Notes under the pieces: model-generated
Seen by the model: only the letters and a program-made list of their open reading frames with translations
Database searches by the model: none
Told to the model about the DNA's origin: nothing
Origin: Sporothrix humicola
Taxonomy: Eukaryota; Ascomycota; Sordariomycetes; Ophiostomatales; Ophiostomataceae
Reading direction: 5' to 3'
DNA: 64,000 bases
Assembly (NCBI GenBank): GCA_021396245.1
Contig: WNYE01000017.1
Location: 62,001 to 126,000 of the forward strand
Shown: positions 47,877 through 59,415 of the stretch, piece after piece
How positions within the stretch are numbered: position 1 is the first letter of the stretch
Layout: each line of letters opens with the position of its first letter
Translations under genes and position numbers: made by a program

Positions 47877-48806
47877 CTTGGGTTGATAGGGGGGTTGTTG
47901 GTGTTGGTTGTCGCGAACAGGAAGAGAAGAGGAGGGAATGTTGGTGATTCGTTAATCGGAAGAAATAGGGAAATCGAGGCCCGAGATGCGGCCTTGATTG
48001 GCGATGCAATTCGATGCAAATGCGATGAAAAGGAAGGATGCCGTCGATAGGCTTGATCGAGAGGTGAAATAAAAAAGAAAGAAAAGACAAAAGAAAGGGT
48101 GTCAACAAGAAGTAAAAGCGAAGCCGGACACACGTCGGCAGTCGGGGTCGAAGCTCATAGAAAGCTCGTGATGGCGATATGGCCCCCGTCATATGTGCTA
48201 TATGTGCGCTAGCGCCCGCCCCTGACCACACATGGCAGTAGCGACGTCGGCTTTTGTGATCAACTCCTCCTGAGTAAGGCCTGGACGCTGTGTTCAAGAC
48301 CTCCTAGCCGAGGCATTTGCCTGTAACTCCGCCAGCTGCGAGCCTGGTGGGCGCTGATTGCTGGGGAAATAGGGTGAAATTAGGCTAGCGTGCAGCCACC
48401 CATGGGGAGGCGAGTTGCACACGCGACTGCCTTCGACACTGGACGACCCATTGCGCTTTCCCTTTTCTGCACTCTGCTCCAGAGAGAGAAGGCGCCACCT
48501 GTGGCGGAAGGCGCGACCCACTTAAATGACGAGCCCCTCTAACAAATGTCCTTTGGTGCAAAAGGCACAGGCACAGGCACAAGGCAGGCACGCACTGTAG
48601 TGGGCTTAATTGCCAGTCGCGTCTGGCGCGGTTTTACGCGTCGTCGCCACTTTGTTCACACCCCTCACATCATCACCACCACCAAATCGACGTATTTTCT
48701 TTGCATCCGACTAGTTTTTGTTGTTTTGACGTATACGTTTGAGAGAACCAGCATCACATACATTCACGCACACAAACTACACACCTCACACAACAAAATC
48801 AACACA
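47877..48806. promoter_or_regulatory. Shared divergent promoter of Lon2 and RFA2
   Basis: 930 bp between divergent starts. ACGCGT at 48636-48641 lies about 166 bp upstream of the RFA2 ATG, with further CGCG-containing words just upstream (48616-48630). This is the MluI cell-cycle box bound by MBF-type factors at S-phase genes. A CA/AC-rich leader precedes the ATG. No gene is seen in the gap. Confidence 0.5.
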
Positions 48807-49756
48807 ATGGGTGCGTTTACCCCTCCATATCAATTCTCGAGATCCTCTAAGTGTGAATGCACAAAATACTAACAGATCACAGCTTCTTACGCCGGCAACA
48901 CAGGCGGCGGCTTCATGTCCGACTCCCAGTCAGGCAGCCAGGGTGCCGGTGGTGGACGTGTATGTTCTCCGGGCTTCAACTGCTCCAAACAAAACACATA
49001 ACTCTAACACTCCTCTTCCAGAACTACAACGAAGACTCCCTCCGCCCCGTCACCGTCAAGCAGCTCGTCGAGACTGAAGAGGCCTACCCGGGTGCCCCCG
49101 ACTTCACCATCGACGGCGCCTCCCTCACACAGCTCACCATTGTCGGCCAAGTCCGCGCCGTCAACCCCCAACCCACAAACGTCACCTACCGCATCGACGA
49201 CGGCACCGGCTCGATTGACGTCAAGAAGTGGGTCGACGCCGACAAGAGCGAGGACGAGACTGAGGCGCCCTTTGCCCTCGACCAGTACGTCCGCGTCTTT
49301 GGCCGCCTCAAGCTGTTCAACCAGAAGCGCTATGTTGCTGCTCACTTCATCCGCGCCGTCGACGACTACAACGAGGTCAGCTACCACGCTCTGGAGGCCA
49401 CATATGTTCACCTGAGCTTGACACGCGGCGCTCCCGGCGGTGACGCCAACGGCTACCACAACAAGGGCGAGCAGGGCATGTTTGTCGACCAGGACAATGG
49501 CGCCGCGAGTTACGGTATTGGCGGCGGCGGCGGTGGTGGTGGCCTGGCCGGCCGCAACATGTCGGCCAATGCAAACAAGGTCTACAACCTGCTGCGGAAC
49601 ATGTCGACGGGTAACGAGGGCGTCAACGTCAACGTCATGAAGAACGAGCTGCGCATCAGCATCGATGCGACCATGCAGGCCACTCAGGAGTTGATGGACG
49701 CAGGTATCATCTTCGCCACGACGGATGAGACCACATTTGCTCTTCTGGAATCGTAG
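48807..49756 (+). CDS. RFA2: Replication protein A 32-kDa subunit (RPA2/Rfa2)
   Basis: Exons are 48807-48810, 48883-48959 and 49022-49756, with introns of 72 and 62 bp, giving 271 residues. The first coding exon is only four bases (ATGG), so the start codon is separated from nearly all of the protein. Rfa2 is the middle subunit of the ssDNA-binding RPA heterotrimer in replication, repair and recombination. The N-terminus is Ser/Gly-rich (GGGFMSDSQSGSQGAGGG), as in the phosphorylated tail of RPA32. An OB fold follows (about 55-165: LTIVGQVRAVNPQPTNVTYRIDDGTGSIDVKKW, shown as family-typical), then a Gly-rich linker, then a C-terminal winged-helix protein-interaction domain (about 200-271). MLH1 follows on the same strand about 1 kb downstream. 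Confidence 0.94.
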
Positions 49757-50780
49757 AAAATGGGGGCAGTTTGTCGTGTCTAGAGAAGGTGGTGACTGGG
49801 TTGAAAATATAGAGATCCTGAGGTCAAGGATGGGGTATTTTCATGGCGTCCAAACGGCAATGTTTTGTTTTCTTTTATCATGTTGCTTTCTAATGTTTCT
49901 GCATTTCATGTTCGCCTATCTCATTGTGCCGTTATCTGACAGCATGATAGCTGGATAGCTGGCTAGTTCACGACGATACTTTTGGTATATAATGAATGAC
50001 TGTATGGAGTATCTAATGCCCAGTCAATGTGTCTTGGTCAAAGTCCTCGCTGTATCGAACGTGGAAGTGGTGGGAGTAGATTTTGATGAATGGTGTCCAA
50101 AAAAGGCTCCTCGACGTGCTGATATGGGTAGTAGTGTTTGGTTATTCTGGATAGTCAATCTATTTCCCATCTATTCCCATGATTGGGTGAAGCCGATATT
50201 TTCTTCTGTCTTTTTTTTCACTATTATTTGTTAATATTTTTTTCTTCGTCTTTTTTTTTTTTGGAAAAAAAAAAAAAAAAATACAGCAAAATCATAATGT
50301 GAGAGATAAATCTTGTCACTCCCCCCATGATATAAATTTCTTCCTCCTTACATACTCTTCCATGCACAGTTCAATAGTTATCCAACATCATGGTCATTTG
50401 AGATGGAAGATGATTATTAGGTTGGCGACTACTATTGACACGATATCCTACTAGCTATGGACTCAAGAAAGAGCGGTGTATTTAGTAGAATATGTCTATA
50501 TTGATCACGTGAGTTGGCTCCTCAGGGGCGACGCGTATTGGCAGTTAAAGTGGTGGCAAGCGCGACTGACGTCCTCTTGCCTTTGATATGTTGAATTGGC
50601 AAAGAACATCGAAAAAAAGGGGGAGTAGAATTGTTAATAAGCTAAATTTGACATTCCAACTTCAACAGGGTGCAACCTCGAGCCCAAAAAGATCACCAGT
50701 TTGAGTGGTTGCACATTTGACGAACCGGGGATCCTGAACCGACGACATTGATATCCGGCGAGGTGGAGTAGCTCGCGAGA
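49757..50780. promoter_or_regulatory. Intergenic region with MLH1 promoter and MCB-like word
   Basis: RFA2 3'UTR, then the MLH1 promoter. ACGCGT at 50531-50536 lies about 245 bp upstream of the MLH1 ATG, matching the MCB motif also seen upstream of RFA2. It also contains the T12-GG-A17 element at 50251-50281. No gene seen. Confidence 0.45.
50251..50281. repeat. T12-GG-A17 homopolymer inverted repeat
   Basis: Twelve T, GG, then seventeen A on the plus strand; it could fold back on itself or act as a nucleosome-excluding element. It sits about halfway between the RFA2 stop and the MLH1 start. Confidence 0.85.
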
Positions 50781-53241
50781 ATGGACGCCGTTTCCGACAC
50801 TGAGTCGCCTAGGGGCATCAAAAGAAAGGCCGAGGACGATTCTGTTGTAGACCCTTCTGTTCCGCGGAGGATTCAGGTAAGAAACCCAAGTGATTGATTT
50901 GGAAAATCTGGTTTACTAACTTTGTGGACAGGCTTTGGACCCAAATGTGGTGAACAAGATTGCAGCTGGCGAGATCATTATTGCCCCTGTCCATGCTCTC
51001 AAAGAGCTGGTTGAGAACGCCGTTGATGCTGGGTCGACGATGCTCGAGGTGCTTGTCAAAGACGGCGGCCTGAAGCTGCTGCAGATCACAGACAATGGCT
51101 GCGGGATTGATGTAAGTGGCATGGAAGAGCATCAATAACCGAGAAGCACCCAAGACTAACAAACCGAACAGAAGGAAGATCTGCCCATTTTGTGTGAACG
51201 CTTCACAACGTCCAAGCTGCAGAAATTCGAGGACCTTGAGTCCATTGCGACATACGGCTTCCGAGGCGAAGCACTGGCGAGCATCAGCCATATTGCCCAC
51301 TTGACCGTCACCACAAGGACCAAGGATTCCGAGTCGGCATGGAGGGCCTATTACGAAGCCGGAAAGCTGGCACCGACCAAGCCCGGCCAAGGCATGGAGC
51401 CCAAGCGTGTGGCAGGCCGGCAGGGCACCCAAATCACGGTGGAAGACTTATTTTACAACGTACCGACGCGCCGCCGGGCTTTTCGCTCAACATCGGACGA
51501 GTACAACAAGATTGTCGATATGCTGGGCCGGTATGCTGTGCACTGCAACCATGTGGCGTTCTCCTGTAAAAAGCACGGCGAGTCGTCTGCAAGCATTTCG
51601 GTGCAGGCAGCGGCGAGCACGGTCGACCGGATCCGGCACGTGTATGGAGGAGCAGTGGCGAGCGAGCTGCTTCCATTTGAGACGGAAGACAAACGATGGG
51701 GGTTCAAGGCGCGCGGCTGGGCCACGAATGCCAATTTCAGCATGAAGCGGACGACGCTCCTCTTGTTCATCAATGGCCGCAGCGTGGACTCGACCAACAT
51801 CCGCAAGGCTCTGGACGAGACGTACTTGGCGTATCTACCAAAGGGCGGCCATCCCTTTGTGTACCTCAGTCTCGAGATTGACCCGCAGCGCGTCGATGTC
51901 AATGTGCATCCGACTAAACGCGAGGTGAATTTTTTGAATGAAGACGAGATCAGCAGGGCGATTTGTGAGCACATTAGCTCAAAGCTGGCGGAAGTCGACA
52001 CAAGCCGCACATTCTCGACACAGACGCTGCTACCAACAGCGGGCTCGCGTGGCAGTGGGAACGGTGGTATTGGCAGCCCGGCACCGACACCAAAGTCGGG
52101 CAGCACATTGGCGGCGTCGCAAAGGAAGACGCCAGCACGACCGTACGAGAACAACCTCGTCCGCACCGACACCAATATGCGCAAAATCACAAGCATGTTT
52201 GCACCGTCTGGGCCGACTGTCGTGCACATGTCGCCGTCTACGCCTGGTTCTGGAGGTGGAGGTCTCGGCTCTGAAGAAGGGACTGCGGTGCCGGTACGCC
52301 CACGCCCTTCTGGCGCCGGCACAAACTCGACACACTACGAGATGGTCGACCGCGAGGCGACGGTCAACTGGCTCAAGAGCGTGCGGGAGCTCAAGGAGGC
52401 TGTGGTCGAGGAGTCGCACAGCGAGCTGACCGAGATTTTCAAGAGCTACAGCTTTGTGGGCATCGTGGACGAGCGGCGGCGGCTTGCGGCGATCCAGAGC
52501 GGTGTCAAGCTGTACCTGGTGGACTACGGGCGGGCATGTTTCGAGCTGTTTTACCAGATTGGCCTCAACGATTTTGGCAACTTTGGTGTGATTCGGTTCA
52601 GTCCGCCGCTGGACTTGCGGTCGCTCCTAAAGATGGCTTTTCAGCACGAGAGGGGAGAGTATGAGGGCGAAGATGACGAAGAGATGGGCGACGATCCCTC
52701 CTGCGACGAAGCTGTCGAGGCCGTCGCTTCTCAGTTGATCGAACGCCGGCAGATGCTGCAAGAGTACTTTTCGCTCGAGGTGACGCCGACGGGCGAGCTG
52801 CTGAGCATTCCCCTTCTGATCAAAGGGTACACGCCGCCGCTGGCCAAACTGCCACAATTTCTGCTTAGGCTGGGCCCGCGCGTGCGGTGGAACGACGAAA
52901 AGGGGTGCTTTGACACGCTGCTGCGGGAGCTGGCGAGTTTCTATGTTCCCGAGAAGCTGCCAATCGTTAATGAAGAGCGGCAGCGGCAACGCCAACAACA
53001 GGCTTTGAAGAGAGGCAAGGGAAAAGAGGATGGGGATGATGGTAATGTGGTGGGCGGTGGTGACGGTGACGGTCCTGACGAAGAAACGCGGGCTCGAAGA
53101 GTGCATGTACAGCATGCCGTCGAGCACGTCTTCTTCCCGGCGTTCAAGACGCGGCTGATTTGCACGACGACGCTGATGCAGGCGGGCCTTATCGAGGTTG
53201 CGAACCTCAAGGGTCTGTACCGTGTATTTGAGAGGTGTTAG
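50781..53241 (+). CDS. MLH1: DNA mismatch repair protein Mlh1
   Basis: Exons are 50781-50876, 50932-51111 and 51172-53241, with introns of 55 and 60 bp, giving 781 residues. It is a MutL homologue that pairs with Pms1/Mlh3 in mismatch repair and meiotic crossover formation. An N-terminal GHKL ATPase has [10 protein letters not shown] (Glu60 general base, Asn61 metal ligand), DNGCGID and TYGFRGEAL, followed by [19 protein letters not shown] and [15 protein letters not shown]. The linker holds [15 protein letters not shown], the counterpart of the VRTD motif before the linker in human MLH1. The C-terminal dimerisation domain ends in FERC, the conserved Mlh1 terminus. A Ser/Asp-rich 32-residue extension precedes the usual start region. 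The acidic and Asp/Gly-rich insert coded near 53030-53090 is low complexity. Confidence 0.96.
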
Positions 53242-53704
53242 GGGAGAGATAAAGACAATCTGTCTGGAGTATGGTCACGGGTTTATTTTACGAGATCACG
53301 TCGAAAAAAATATCATAAATGGGAACAAGTATGGAATAAGTTTTTATAATGGAATGCTGATATACTTATTATACAAGAATTGTCGCAATGTAAAGAAAGA
53401 ACAAACATAAAAAGAAAAAGACAGTAAAAACATACTTGCAAACAATGAATCTCTATCCGAGCATAAGAAACAGCCATGCAGCTCCTCTAGCGATCTTTAC
53501 CTCAAGGCAGTTGTTAGAAATTCTTTTTGTTTTCTTTCTTAATAAAGATGACCAAGGATACAAAAAAACAAGCGACTAAAGCAAGCCCACTTACTTCAGC
53601 CAGCGCCCTTCAGAAAATGTCCCCCCCCTCCATGCCATTGTGTATTTTTTTATGTTCTTTCTTTTCTGTTTCTGTCTGTTTCCGATTCCGATTCGTACAG
53701 TCGT
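53242..53704. other. Convergent intergenic region of MLH1 and RPN1
   Basis: 463 bp of AT-rich sequence holding the two 3'UTRs. No gene seen. Confidence 0.5.
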
Positions 53705-56631
53705 CTATTTGTCGCTCTCCCAGTCGGGGTTCTAAAAGAAAAGTTAGCATGCGTGTTATCAACTAGTTTGCAGAGACTGTGGACTCACCTTTTTCAGAAT
53801 GACAAGACCCTCGAGGGTGCTGCTGAGGCTAATGTACTGCTCGTCCTCGAGCTCTGCGCGCTCGCCGTAGGCCAAAAGGACGGGCGTGCTCTGGGTCTGC
53901 CAGCCCGTAATGGTCTTGGGCCGGCCGGCCTGGCCGACCACGTCGACGGCCTGACCGACGCGGACGTTGACGGTCAGGGGCTTGAGGTCCTCGTCGAGCG
54001 TGACCAGGAAGCGGGGGTGCATGGCCGTCACAAGGAAATACAGCAGGTAGTGCGAGCTCGACGTGATGAACTGCTTGGCGTCGAGCATGGCGACCAGAAC
54101 AGCCAGCAGACCGGCGGCCGAGACGCGCGACAAAATCTGGCGGTCCGTGTGGAAGGGGCTCAGAGACAGCGTGCCCTTGCCCATGTGCAGCAGGCCCTGG
54201 GCGATGCGGACCATGAAGAGAGATTCCTGGTCGCGGTGGTAGTAGCTGGCCAGCTGGCGCAGCAGCTGGGCGAGACGGGCGTTGTTCGTGCCGGCGCCCA
54301 GCAGGCCCATGGCGAAGATGGCATTGAGGGCGACCTCGTTGTCATTGTCGTGCGAGTAGCGCGAGAGCGTGTCGTAGACCTTCATCTGTGGGTTGCTGGG
54401 ACTGATAAGACCCATGGCCAGCGGGACGGCGCGACGAATGTTAGGCTCGCCGTAGTGCATGAGGTGGCCAAAGTGGCGCAGGACCATCTCCTGGCCGACA
54501 TCCTCGCCCATGGCAATCAGGCCAATGCCCAGGACGGCGTACGACTGCAGCAGCTCATCGCCCTTCTTCTCGTCCGAGTCCTCGACGTGCTCGTTACATA
54601 GGTGCAGCAGCTCCTGGATCTTCAGCACGGCGCCCGTGCCGGCCCAGGCGCAGGTAGCGGCCAGAACGCCGGTCGGCTTGGCCACGGGGTGGTCGACGGC
54701 CTTAAGGGTCTCGAGAATGACATCGACCTCCTCCTGGCGGCCAAAGAACAGCAGGCCCAGGCCCAGCGCCAGGAAGCGCGTCCACTTGTCAGTGAGCTGG
54801 CGCTTGCGGTCGTCGTCGAGCAGGGTGGTGACAATGGCCTCGCTGACCTCGGCGTTGGACGAGCCGACAAAGATGAGGCCGCAGGCCAGGGCGGCCATGG
54901 CCGACGTCTGCATGTCGAGCGAGGCGTCGTTGATCATGGGCAGCAGCCGCTCCAACAAGTCCTCCTTGTTGGAGCCGGCATAGGCAAGGCCCAGGCCCAT
55001 GATGGAGGCCGTGCGGATCAGCGGGTTCTTGTGCTCGAGCTTCTCGGGGTCGGCAAGCAGGGCGTAGGCGGGCTCGGAGTCGAGACGCACGCCAGAGCTC
55101 ATTATGCCAATGGCAAGCATTGCGCCGGCCTGGATCTGCTCCTCCTCCACATAGGTGTACTTATCGATCTTATCAAGGCCGTTCTCAATGTCCCACAGCA
55201 TCAGTGTGCCGAGCGAGGCGACGGTGGACATCATGCCCTCCTCTTTGGTCTTCCAGACCCAGCTCTCCTTATCTTGCTCGACGAGCATCATGTTGTCCTT
55301 TCCGAAGCCGGCGTTGGTCAGGGCGTTGACGAAGGCAGCAGCGAGGTTCTGGCGAGCGGAGTCGATGTTGGTCATGCTAGAGACGCGGTTGCTCTCGAGG
55401 TGGCTCTTGTAGATGTCCTCGGTGGATTTGGGGTCCAGGATGTTAAGCTCCTTGCCCAGCAGCTTAAAATGCTCTGATAAGCGGATGTTGCACATGCACT
55501 CATTGATGTCCATATCGTCAACCTCGGGGATATCGAGCCAGATACGCTGGCGGGCGATCAAAAAGGCCAACTGCTTCTTGAGGGCGGGGTCCTCGGCCTG
55601 CTCGAAATCGGCCTTGATAAGGTCCATGTCGTTGAGGCGGATGGCCAGGACCATGGCCTGGGTGTACTGCTGGTACTCCTTGTAGATGTCGTGGGCGACG
55701 CGCAAAAACTGCTCATTTTCGGGGTAGGTCAGCAGGTTGACCATGGAGACCATGTAGAGACAGACGCGGGCGTAGGTGTCCTTGTCGACGTATTGCGGCA
55801 GGACCTCGATGATCTCGAGCTCGCTCATGAGGTCGACGGCGTCGGCCTCGGCGTTGCTCTTAAGGAACTGCGGCACAAGGATCAGGGCCAAGTCGACCAG
55901 GTCTTTGGTGGGCTCCTCGGCCGTTATCCGCCGGCCGTAGACTTCGCCGATTTCGAGGGCCAGATGGCGCACGTACTCGTGGCCCCACGAACCAATGTCT
56001 TGTGACGGGGCGAGCAGGCGGTACTTGAGGGTGTCTTGGCGGTCTTCGTCGGAAAAGGTCATGCCGATGACGGACAGGACGTCGGCGAGCGAGGTCTTGT
56101 CATCGCCGGTGGGCCATTCGTCGTACAGCTTGGTCATTATCTCGTAGTGTGGGCGCAGAAATTTGAGGGGCTTTGGTACGGCGGTCATAGAGGACGTCGA
56201 CGTCTTGATGAAGTCCTTCATGGCCTCGAGGGCGGGCTTGTAGAGCGTTGTGTCGGATTCCTGAAGAGTGTTAGTGGTTGTTCAAACCATCATCTTTGTT
56301 TCTTGTCGATTTTCGTCTCTTACCCCCAGTCTCTCGACGAGCATGTCGAGCTCGTTCTTCAGCTGCTGGTCCTCTTCACTGAGCTCCTCGGCTGTATATG
56401 TTAGCGAGATGTCCTTGTTGTCCATGGTCTGACAGTGATGTTCGTCCGCAATGCTGGACAGAGTCAAACTCGACCACTTTACTCACCATCTGGCTGCTCG
56501 TCCTTCTTGTCGTCCTTCTTGCCATTAGCAACCGGCTTGCCGTCCTTGTCCTTGGGCGCGTCCTTGTCCTTTGCATCGACGGCCTTGGCCTTGCCCTTGT
56601 CGGCGGGCTTGGCCTCGTTTTCCTTTGCCAT
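53705..56631 (-). CDS. RPN1: 26S proteasome regulatory subunit Rpn1
   Basis: Exons are 56487-56631, 56324-56391, 53789-56260 and 53705-53731, with introns of 95, 63 and 57 bp, giving 903 residues. The last exon encodes only NPDWESDK. Rpn1 is the 19S base scaffold that docks ubiquitin-like shuttle proteins and Ubp6. The N-terminus is Lys/Asp/Ala-rich (MAKENEAKPADKGKAK). It is followed by AEELSEEDQQLKNELDMLVERLG and a helical N-terminal domain, then the proteasome/cyclosome repeat toroid (about 420-760: IMGLGLAYAGSNKEDL, MAALACGLIFVGSS, VLGIGLIAMGEDVG, IFAMGLLGAGTNNARL). The C-terminal PKTITGWQTQSTPVLLAYGERAEL block is Rpn1-typical. I chose the ATG at 56631 because it opens the charged tail seen in other ascomycete Rpn1 proteins and all splice phases agree. 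Confidence 0.95.
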
Positions 56632-57496
56632 GGTGGGTGGTGTTTGTGTGTGGTTTTGTGGATTAAGAGAATATGAGAATGTTGGGTGGTGGTGATGAGA
56701 TGATGCGACGGCGTGTGCGCGTTGCGGCTGTGCCTAAGTCGTTCCTGGAGCTCTCTGCAGACGGCAGAAGGCGATGGAAGAATGACAAAGACCCCAACAA
56801 CAATCGCTGAATTGGCTTTCGACTTGTTGTGGTCTTGTGGTTGGTTGGTCGATGCTGCGCCTCCCTGCTCGAGCTTCGATGCGATCGCGGGGTGCGCAAA
56901 ACTGAATCGAAAACGGGTGGAAATGCAAAAGAATCAATTCGTATGTCGGATTGACGTCGTCGGGGTGTGGATGGTAGAAGAATGCGCAGAGGGATGTTGG
57001 CAATCGAAAGAGGTAGATCTGAATCTGGGTACGGCGGAGGGGAGGGAGCTTTGTAAAACGAGCAGCGAGTTGCCCTCGTTAGCTTCGTTGCCGCTTCCAC
57101 CACATTACGCGAGGCTTTGGCCGCCTAGCCCATCAACCCCCCAGCTTGCAGTGCTGGGCGACCTGGAAAAGCGGGCCCAAACTCACGCCACAGGAACCAG
57201 CCACGTTTGCCCGCCTGCCTGCCATCTGCCTTCCAGGTTGCCATAGCGGCTTGCGGAGCGACTAAATTCCGGGCGCAGGTCACTACCAGAAATTAGTGGA
57301 TCTCCAGCGTACCTTTATCGCTTATCTTATCGCAAAATAATTTACACCCCGCGATAAGGCTCTGAACGACGTCAAGAAATTCAACCAACATCTCGGGCTG
57401 CGCATAGAGGGGTATTAACGTCAAGTATCTCGCCATCTTTTCGTCCTGATTTTTTATTTTATTTTCTCCCAAAGATACCCCAGCACACAAAACACC
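56632..57496. promoter_or_regulatory. Shared divergent promoter of RPN1 and RIO2, with GATA-type site cluster
   Basis: 865 bp between divergent starts. At 57315-57358 there are TTATCGC, TTATC and CTTATCGC, followed by the inverted GCGATAAG. That is four GATA words in about 45 bp, roughly 140-180 bp upstream of the RIO2 ATG. CTTATCGC and GCGATAAG form an inverted pair. No coding gene seen. Confidence 0.4.
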
Positions 57497-58841
57497 ATGA
57501 AGTTAGATACGAAGAGTTTGCGGTACCTTACGCCAGAGGACTGGCGCGTCCTTACAGCGGTATGTGCCCCTCCTGCCCATTGATGTTCCTGCTGTGATGC
57601 TTGCAATATTGCTTCAGGCCACGCCCATTATTTTATAGGACACAACATCTAACCACTCCCGCCTCTAGGTCGAAATGGGCAGCAAGAACCATGAAATCGT
57701 CCCGACCGCCATGATTGACAAGATTGCCCGTCTGCGCGGCGGCAGCAGCGGCGTCCACAAGAGCATCTCGACCCTCGCAAAAACAGGCCTTATTGGCCGC
57801 ATCAAGGAGGCCAAGTACGACGGCTACCGCCTGACCTACGGCGGCCTCGACTACCTGGCCATGCACACCCACTCCCAGCGCGACGTCGTCTACAGCGTCG
57901 GCCACCGCGTCGGCGTCGGCAAGGAGAGCGACATTGTCATGGTCGCCGACAAGACGGGCACGCAGCGCATCCTCAAGATCCACAGACTGGGCCGCATCTC
58001 CTTCCGGACGGTCAAGTCGAACCGCGACTACCTCAAGCGGCGCCAGGGCGGCTCGTGGATGTACCTGTCGCGGCTGTCGGCGATGCGTGAATACGCTTTT
58101 CTGGATGCCCTGCGCCAAGAGGGCTTCCCTGTCCCAGAACCCTTTGCCCAGTCAAGGCACACGATCGTCATGTCCTTTGTCGACAACGCCCTCCCTCTCC
58201 GCCAAGTCTCGGCCGTCCCCGACCCGGCTGCTCTCTATGCCGAGCTGATTGGCCTGATCCTGCGGCTCGCCCAGCACGGCCTGATCCACGGCGATTTCAA
58301 CGAGTTCAACATTATGATCCAGGAGCAGAAGCCCGAGGGCGCAAACGCAAATGCCGACGACGAAAACGTGCCTATCACTCCTATCCTTATCGACTTCCCA
58401 CAAATGGTGTCCATGGAGCACAAGAACGCAGAAATGTACTTTGACCGCGATGTCGCCTGTGTCAAGCGCTTCTTTGAGCGCCGCTTCCATTTCATCGCAA
58501 CACAACCAGGGCCCTTCTTCAAGGACGCCCTAGCAACAGTCGGCCAGAACGGCGCCAAGCGCCTAGACATTGCCGTCGAGGCCTCGGGCTTCACCAAGAA
58601 GATGTCCAAAGACCTCGAGGCTGCTATTCTCGAACAGCAGAATACAGAGTACTCTGGCGAGGAAGACGATGACGATGATGACGATGACGAGAGTGAAGAC
58701 GACGACGAAGATGCAGAGAACGATGAAGAAAGTGATGCCACAGTGAAGACAGCCAGCAAAGAGGCGGCTTCAAGTAGAGAGGTCGAAGACGGTGATATCA
58801 CAAAAGCCACGTCCAATCTCTCATTAGGCACAAAAGCATGA
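57497..58841 (+). CDS. RIO2: Atypical serine kinase/ATPase Rio2 (40S maturation)
   Basis: Exons are 57497-57559 and 57669-58841, with a 109-bp intron (gtatgt/tctag), giving 411 residues. Rio2 acts in cytoplasmic maturation of the pre-40S subunit and 20S rRNA processing. An N-terminal winged helix (about 1-90: YLTPEDWRVLTAVEMGSKNHEIVP, family-typical) comes first. The RIO kinase domain follows: P-loop VGVGKESDI (about 102-110), Lys124 in RILKIHRLG, catalytic Asp230 in HGDFNEFN, and metal-binding Asp263 in LIDFPQMVS; in archaeal and fungal Rio2 the latter Asp can form a phosphoaspartate. The C-terminus has a run of Asp/Glu (coded near 58660-58730) and a Ser/Ala tail. The 63-bp first exon is supported by the family-conserved join LTA|VEMG. 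Confidence 0.95.
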
Positions 58842-59415
58842 GATTCATCTCCTTTATAGCGCAACAATTATTTTCTAATACTATTATGAGCCGTTGCGCT
58901 CTTGTTTTTAAATACATACCCGCATCTCTTGTGTCCCTCCTAACTCTGAACAACCACTGTCCTCCCCATTCTATAATGTGAAAGTTTGCACGCAATACAT
59001 GGATAAAAGAACGCGAGAAAATCAGAAGTGTAGCAAACAAACAGAAATAAAAAGACAGATAACAACAATGTGAAGCGACAGCAACGTAACAGATGTGAGC
59101 CATACAACCCCATAATCATGACAGGACCGAGTACGGACACGATATACCTTTTCCTTTAACCCCAAACAGGTCCATATAATGCAGTGCAAAATGCGACGTT
59201 GAGAAATAAAGATGGAAATGAGACCCTCATAACAACATAAATCTGCAACAATTTGTTAGACACTCTATGGCTTGACTTGGTGCAGGATCGGACTGAACTT
59301 ACCAAACACAATAGTAATAAACTTCTGATAAGTCCATGTGTGTGACCTGGACGTGAAAACAAAAAGCACAAAGAAATATTCGGAGCAATGCTATGTGAAT
59401 GCCCATGCTCATGCT
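58842..59415. other. Convergent intergenic region of RIO2 and the RRM gene
   Basis: 574 bp, AT-rich, with both 3'UTRs. No gene seen. Confidence 0.5.

Noticed and set aside
53753..55477. Plus-strand open frames of 282 and 291 codons over RPN1
   Set aside because: Antisense shadows of RPN1.
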